Assembly (NCBI RefSeq): GCF_046630445.1
Contig: NC_092338.1
Span: forward strand, 205,017,501-205,081,500
DNA length: 64,000 nt
From: Rutidosis leptorrhynchoides
Lineage: Eukaryota > Streptophyta > Magnoliopsida > Asterales > Asteraceae
Direction of reading: 5' to 3'
A model generated the notes under the pieces. The model did not search any database and was not told the DNA's origin. It worked only from the letters and a program-made list of their open reading frames with translations. Below, piece by piece: positions 59,001 to 64,000 of the stretch (position 1 is its first letter; each line of letters begins with the position of its first letter). Position numbers and translations under genes: made by a program.

Positions 59001-61103
59001 AAAAGAACAAGAGAAAAAGAAAAATCAAAAGATTGATTTCCTTTCTGGCGGAACACAATCTGCAGTGGGCATTTCTATGCCAAACATCGTGCCAATTCCA
59101 GGTAAATACATGTTACTTTTTTTCTCCTTGTTATATATTCCCCCCTTGTCCCAGTTTGACTTTTCGAGCCTTTTATTTGAACAAATTGACTTTAGATATT
59201 TTAATTTGTGTTATATAATATTTGAAGAAAGTTATACCAACGAAAACACATTTTAAACCAAATTAATTCATATACTTCTCATCAGTTATTACATAGCACA
59301 AATAAAAATATTTGAAGTCAATATTTAAAAAGAAAGACTTTGTAAAGTCAAATGGGATAGTTATTTTGGGATGGAGGGAGTAAATTTTTTAGGATTTTTA
59401 ATGATTGGTGTTTGACTGTTTGCTATATATATTTACAGCTGTGCCACCGATAGCTGGTGGTAGATTAAGCCAGGGTTCATCTGCTGTTGATATTGGGACT
59501 CGAGAGGGTAGACCAAATAAGAAATCTAAATGGGATAAGGTATCATTTGTACTCGTTGCGGTTTAGATGTTTTTTTTTATCCAGTTGCAAATAAACTTTT
59601 CGATTCGTTTTTTAAGGTAGATGGAGACAAAAGGCATCCATTGACCAGCAGTGGACAGGACTCTGTGTCGAGTAGTGGGTCACATGCAGTGCTTATGTCC
59701 ACTACTAATGCTAGGACTGGCTACACAGCCTTTGCGTGAGTTTTCAACACTAATTAAGAAAATTATTATAAAATTTATTATTATCTGTTTACAAGGAGTT
59801 GTAGTTCGATAATATGCAGAAACTCCCTGATTAGACTTAAAACAGATCATATACAGTTAAATTAATATCTGATGGGATCTTTCTATTGTCATCACTCGTC
59901 ATCATTATATTTGCTTTGCTGTGTATTCTTATTTTCTCTAATCAATCAATGTGGAAATTTTCATTTACATTTACATGAAAGTTAGAACATTATTTAGGAG
60001 ATGAGAAATACTACCTTTAACTAGGCTACAATACAAATTAACAGTCCTCTAATAGTGCCCCACAATCTGATGAACACGAGCCATATTACCAACCTTGCCA
60101 CTCATGCTACATACTCGTACTCATGTTTAAACAGTTTAGAACCTAAGTGAGGACCCACAATCTGCTTATCCTTCATTATAAGGTGGTAAATTGGATGTGT
60201 TAGTCTGGTTGGGCAATGGGTCAAAACAGGTGATTTTGGATATGGGTCAAAAGCAGTCTAGCCCAAAAGGACATATATTCTTTCAGTATAAAATTAGAGT
60301 ATCAAATATAATTACTTAAGATCTATGATTTCAAAACTAAACTAGGTTTTTGTTAATGCGAATTAGGAGGTTATATGGAAGTTTTCAAAACTCGGGAGGA
60401 TTTGGTCATGACTTTGGATGGAGTATTCGACTGGGGATTAATCGGGTTTGACATTTTATACACTAAAATAATAAATTTCAAAATTATGTGTAGATATTGA
60501 AGATAAACTTAAATTGTCTAGAAACATAATTGTTTGTTTGTTCAAAAACTCTAAAATTATAGATTAAGATAAAAAAAAAAGTTGACCAATTTTGACTTTG
60601 ATCGATTTTGACTCATCAATGTGGACGTTGACTATTTATTAAAAGGATTTTGGAAAATCAGATTGGCCTGGTCTTAAAAGGAGTAATCGGGGAGTTTTAC
60701 AACAGTGGTTATATGCATTGGAAATTCACTTTGGGCGACTATCGACCCGTTTGGCCCATTACTTCATTCTTTTTTTCTATGTGTTTATTATACTTTTGAT
60801 CTGTTAGAGATATAAGTTTGTTTAAAATTGTCACCTCTACTCTTATTTGATTCCTTTCATTAATTAATATTAGCTTCTCCAATATATGTGTTGCCTTATC
60901 AAAAGTTTTTTAACAATGCATCTAACTGATGTAGTCATATATAGATGCTGAATCTTTTTCAATTACATGGTTTTCTGCAATTGTTGTAGTTTTCTACAAA
61001 TTTTTTTAAGCTTTTGATGTTTTAAAGCTGGATGTATTGTATTAATTACAGGCAACAAAAACGAAGAGAGGCAGAGGAAAGAAGGTCAAGTGACGATAGA
61101 TAA
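56050..61103 (+). CDS. SAP30BP: SAP30-binding protein / HCNGP-family nuclear regulator, 8 coding exons
   Basis: Exons: 56050-56187, 57867-57927, 58350-58585, 58655-58859, 58973-59101, 59439-59539, 59617-59735, 61052-61103. All junctions are GT-AG and phases fit, giving 1041 nt and 346 residues. The N-terminus MASKKKESEGISLLSMYGDD and its acidic tract are typical of the family. The HCNGP domain covers about residues 125-235, with DNFLPPP, DELQEKI, YRNPDFL (173-175 is RNP), FDPHGY (200-204) and DYYDEI. A charged helix (KRELERKEQEKKK) and KIDFLSGG follow. KKSKWD near 284-289 resembles a U2AF-ligand motif, and the tail is basic. The human homologue binds SAP30 and works with RBM17 in splicing of short introns, in the nucleus; a like role here is inferred. 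MITEs sit in introns 1 and 5, none in exons. Confidence 0.92.
56555..57216. mobile_element. foldback MITE with telomere-like repeats in intron 1
   Basis: 662 bp with long imperfect inverted arms: the left end GTGGTAGGATCAAGAGGGAA pairs with the right end GGGGCAGGATCAATGGGGAA (reverse complement). The inner arms hold TTTAGGG-type units on the left (about 56785-56860) and CCCTAAA units on the right (about 56910-56955). Flanks are TATATATA on both sides, consistent with an 8-9-bp duplication. No coding capacity. Mutator-like or another foldback class. Confidence 0.75.
59138..59380. mobile_element. Stowaway-type MITE in intron 5
   Basis: 243 bp flanked by TA. The right end TATTTTGGGATGGAGGGAG is the classic Stowaway (Tc1/mariner) terminus; the left end TTCCCCCCTTGTCCCAGTTTG is a diverged partner. 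Confidence 0.75.
60205..60770. repeat. inverted-repeat insertion candidate in intron 7
   Basis: GGGCAATGGGTCAAAACAGG near 60211 is roughly inverted near 60740-60762 (TTTGGCCCATTAC side). Inside lies a second block with AACTCGGGAGG and CGGGGAGTTTTACAAC, reminiscent of hAT-like MITE ends. Boundaries and target duplication are not resolved. Confidence 0.35.
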
Positions 61104-61356
61104 AATGTCTTAACTACTTGGCGGCTTGGGAACTTGAGGAGTTAAAGTATCCACTGGATGTAGACTAAGACTATGTTACACAAATCAGTATAAACCAGTA
61201 CCACACAGCTACTTCTACTTTCATGGAACTTTGCAAATTGACAAACAACGTATCTACTTTATGATGAAAATTTCTCATGTTCGTTTGCTATTATTCTGTA
61301 TTTACGTTTAATACTCGGATCTTTTTTTTTTGTATGCACTTGATAATACTTTACGC
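61104..61356 (+). other. 3' UTR of the SAP30BP-like gene
   Basis: Noncoding sequence after the stop. An AATAAA-type signal lies at about 61410, within the next repeat; the poly(A) site is not determined. Confidence 0.45.
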
Positions 61357-62064
61357 TGTATTCTCGAGTTTTTTTAAAGCGGAAAGGAGTGGTGGAAAGG
61401 GATTGAGACAATAAAGATGTAAAGAATAGTAATTTAAAATAGTTTATGTGTATTCTTGAGTTGGAGTGAAAGTAAAAGAAAAGAAAATAAATATCTATAT
61501 TTATTCTTGAGTTGTATAAATTAACACTATAAACAAATAAAAGCTATTCACAATAAATAACTATAATCAACGAATAAAAAATAAATATTTAAGCTGCTGT
61601 ATTATTATTTATTTACGGAGTATTATTTATATGAAGTATTATATATTGTTATTAAAACTATGAATTTATTTTTCATACAATTGAATTATATATATATATA
61701 TTAATTAACTAAAATAATAAATAAATTAATGATGTGATGAGAGAAAATGATACATGTATGATAGCTGTTGTACGATAATTGGTCATTTGTACGATAATCC
61801 CTCAAGTATAATTACATAATGGTGAATGTACGTATTATGATAGCTGCTATAATATAATTTTTTTTTTATGAGTAAAAAAGACAATCCCTTCCAATCACCT
61901 CAAAATTGAGCTGATAGTAAGAAGGGTGAAAAGCCCTCGAGTTTTCCCCTCTAACCCACTCTTCTCCTCTCCTTTCTATCATAAAAAAAACTAAAAAATG
62001 CTTGATTAATGTTTTATCCTTCCCTCTCCTTTCCTTTCTTTGCAAAAATAAACTCGAGAATACA
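61357..62064. mobile_element. MITE-like inverted repeat element in the intergenic region
   Basis: TGTATTCTCGAG at 61357-61368 is exactly inverted at 62053-62064, and purine-rich sequence next to each (AAAGGAG / CTCCTTT-type) extends the arms imperfectly to about 45 bp. The interior is AT-rich, with related TATTCTTGAGTT copies at about 61451 and 61505. No clear target duplication; 708 bp. Confidence 0.45.
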
Positions 62065-62580
62065 ACGTTAGTTCTTGTGAAGCTAGCAACTTCAAATGCA
62101 AGTGGTACTTAAAGAATAGATAAATACTCATTGTATATTTTGAGGTATTGTTAAAATTTTCTTTTAAGTCGTATTTTTGAAGTCGAAAGTTGTGGTGTCG
62201 TATTAATTCGGGTTATGTAATTACAAATGACCGCTTACAATCATTGTAATTACTATATTCTTGTTAGTCATGCATTTATGGAAAATTCTTGATTTAAAAT
62301 AAATTGTTAAGAAATGACTTCTCTACCTACATCAGAGAAGACGACTTTCTCTTCTCGTGGGTGGAGAATTCTCTACCTACACGTGAGTGGAGAAATGACT
62401 TCTATTCTATGATAGGGGAAAGATTGTCTGCATCTCATCTCTCCATACCTTGCATATGCGGAAGAAGTTGTGCTAAAAAAGATGGTGCATTTTTTAATTT
62501 TGTTAGATCTAACTTTTATTCAAGATAATGGTGCAACGTGCTTTGTAAAGGGAAGGGACTGAAAATGAAGAAATGTTAAA
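62065..62580. other. intergenic sequence, includes second copy of the local repeat
   Basis: 62076-62205 resembles 50836-50975. The 74-codon open frame at 62304-62528 overlaps short GAGAA/CTACCTAC repeats and is not supported as a gene. Confidence 0.45.
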
Positions 62581-62766
62581 ACAAGGGACCAATAACATAA
62601 TATCTATACCTAAGCCTTTCCCCAAATTGAATTCAACGTTTCCCGTTTGTATGAACTTCAATTGAATGTTCGATTAAGATAATAAATTGCAGAATCTGTG
62701 AAGATTGGTGGAATTAAGCAAAATCAGTCATAGTTTTATACGTTAACTCAACCAATTTCATTCAAG

Positions 62767-63175
62767 GTGATACGCTACCTTTTGATCATCACTTTCATAT
62801 TTTCTGTATCTTTGAATTTATACAATTAATACTAACAACCAAAACAAAAACAAAAAATTGTTTTTGTTTATCTTTTCATTAATCTATATCTGTCTTCTTT
62901 AGCTAAGTTGTGTTAGTAATATATGGAATTTCCAGATAGTTAAGTGTTTGATGAAATGCCTAATCGAATAAATGATTTTTTTTTATTTTATTTTAAATCA
63001 TATCAAGTCTTTTTGGGTTGTGTTTGATTTGGTTTTGCTTCGTTGTAAGAAAGAGTCTCTTACTGCTTGTTTCCTTACTCAAATGTATACACTGAAATTA
63101 AAGAAGTTTTGAAAGACATGCACTTTCGTTTTTCAGTTTGCTGATACATATGTGTTTGTTAATGCTTCTTTTTAG
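62767..63175 (+). other. candidate 5' UTR intron of the NAA38-like gene
   Basis: TTCAAG|GTGATACG at 62766/62767 and TTCTTTTTAG at 63166-63175 bound a T-rich stretch ending two bases before the ATG. Confidence 0.55.
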
Positions 63176-63177
63176 TT

Positions 63178-63507
63178 ATGGAGAATGTAATACAGGCAGC
63201 ACAACAAACTTCTTTCGGAGGCAAATCGGACTTATCTAATGTGAAGAACCTGTTGTTTAGGCGAATGCTGGTGGGTGTTAGCGACGGGCGTTTTTTCATG
63301 GGCTTATTTTACTGCATAGATAAGCAAGGAAACATTATACTTCAAGACGCCGTTGAGTATCGTAGTACAAGAAGAACGTCTCCTTCACACATGGAACAAC
63401 GGGGTATTGGTCTCATACTAATCCCGTTTACTTGTAGGACATCTTGTCATGTTGATTCCTCGATTGATGAACAGCTCTCGTTACTGTCACTTCAGGCTCA
63501 AAAGTAA
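63178..63507 (+). CDS. NAA38: Lsm-domain protein, NAA38/LSMD1-like (NatC auxiliary subunit)
   Basis: 109 residues in one exon. An Sm1 motif lies at about residues 24-60 (LLFRRMLVGVSDGRFFMGLF, then YCIDKQGNIILQDAVEY, with the DGR, G and N positions of the Sm fold). An Sm2-like part lies at about 75-93 (RGIGLILIPFTCRTSCHVD), separated by a longer loop (RSTRRTSPSHMEQ). In the family NAA38 is the small subunit of the NatC N-terminal acetyltransferase with NAA30 and NAA35, on ribosomes in the cytosol. It could instead be an uncharacterised Sm-like protein. It converges on the DEG5-like gene, whose stop is 214 bp away. Confidence 0.85.
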   Translation: MENVIQAAQQTSFGGKSDLSNVKNLLFRRMLVGVSDGRFFMGLFYCIDKQGNIILQDAVEYRSTRRTSPSHMEQRGIGLILIPFTCRTSCHVDSSIDEQLSLLSLQAQK

Positions 63508-63720
63508 GACATTTATAGAGACATATTTTCAAATATCTGTAACCAAACATTGTTTTTTTTTTTTTTTAAATAGATGACTCGATGATACAATATTTCATTG
63601 AGAGATACAGACACTACAACTAATGTTATTGACATAAGAATATTGTTAATGAGTTGTTTGTAATTACAGTAACAATGAGGGTGACGGAAGCCATTATTGT
63701 TGTAGGTAGTAGAGTAACGT
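63508..63720. other. shared 3' region of two convergent genes
   Basis: 213 bp between the stop codons of the NAA38-like and DEG5-like genes. It contains a poly-T run (about 63553-63567) that on the minus strand would be a poly-A tract. The two 3' UTRs probably abut or overlap. Confidence 0.5.
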
Positions 63721-63827
63721 TCAAAATCTGTCTCGATAAGCGGTGCCGTAAACAATCAAGTATGGTACTGTCCGCACCACAGTATCAATTGGTATCGCAA
63801 AGTTAACCCCAGATGACATCCCACTTC
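63721..63827 (-). CDS. DEG5: DEG5-like chloroplast Deg protease, last exon only
   Basis: On the minus strand an acceptor ATTGCAG (63828-63830 side) opens an exon encoding SGMSSGVNFAIPIDTVVRTV, then PYLIVYGTAYRDRF and a stop (63721-63723). The SSGVNFAIP...V strand closes the trypsin-like domain of Deg/HtrA proteases. Ending right after it, with no PDZ domain, fits DEG5, the PDZ-less lumenal partner of DEG8 in photosystem II repair. Only 107 nt of coding sequence is visible; the catalytic residues lie outside the window to the right. The nearest upstream donor-like site in the window does not give an open frame, so the preceding exon is beyond base 64000. Confidence 0.75.
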
Positions 63828-64000
63828 CTGCAATATGATACAATCGTGATGATCAGACACAAGACAGAGATCAAATATATGGCTTGAATTTTGAAGTCAA
63901 ATTGATTAAAATTGTAACTTCAAAATCAATATGCAGTCCAACAATACAGTGGAAAAATGAGTAATTACCTTAACTAAAGATATATTTGATAGAAGTATCA

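Noticed and set aside
62304-62528. 74-residue ORF between the two host genes
   Set aside because: No recognisable domain, overlaps short internal repeats, and no splice or UTR context supports it.
63969-64000. Upstream exon of the DEG5-like gene at the right edge
   Set aside because: A GTAATT donor-like site exists, but the stretch before it is not open in the frame required by the last exon.

Overview
The window is plant nuclear DNA. Spliced genes with canonical GT-AG introns, plant-type LTR elements primed by initiator tRNA-Met, a Cassandra TRIM, Stowaway- and hAT-like MITEs and an L1-type LINE all point that way. The style of several LTRs (long AT-rich LTRs, palindromes with core CATGCGATCGCATG) reminds me of Asteraceae genomes; this is recollection, not a search result.

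About 50.4 kb on the left is one stack of nested LTR retrotransposons. The outermost layer is a SIRE-like Ty1/copia element (E, minus strand; 5' LTR 49465-50414). Its gag was hit by a gag-pol-less Ty3-type element (C, 25170-49000). The left LTR of C was then hit by a very young, whole-looking Tekay/Del-type chromovirus (D, 25597-38698). The integrase region of E was hit separately by an Athila-type Ty3 element (A, from before base 1 to about 22014). A carries a Cassandra TRIM in its protease region (908-1534) and a Tekay-type element in its 3' region (B, 7329-16403). Target-site duplications support four of these insertions: ACAAC for Cassandra, AGAAA for B, GATGC for D, and ACCTT/GCCTT for C.

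From 50.4 to 55.3 kb lies a transitional zone. It has a 5'-truncated SINE, an L1-type LINE cut off inside its endonuclease, two MITEs inserted one after the other at the same 8-bp target within LINE ORF1, and a copia solo LTR.

From 55.4 kb to the end is a gene island: an eight-coding-exon SAP30BP/HCNGP-family gene (56050-61103) with MITEs in its introns, an intronless-CDS Lsm-domain NAA38-like gene (63178-63507), and, converging on it, the last exon of a DEG5-like chloroplast protease (63827-63721, minus strand).

The most notable features are: element D, which carries two accessory ORFs between primer site and gag, one of them an F-box protein; a seven-copy hairpin array with compensating stem changes in the LTRs of B; and, in A, an internal block that copies the layout of the LTR promoter upstream of the 3' ORF.
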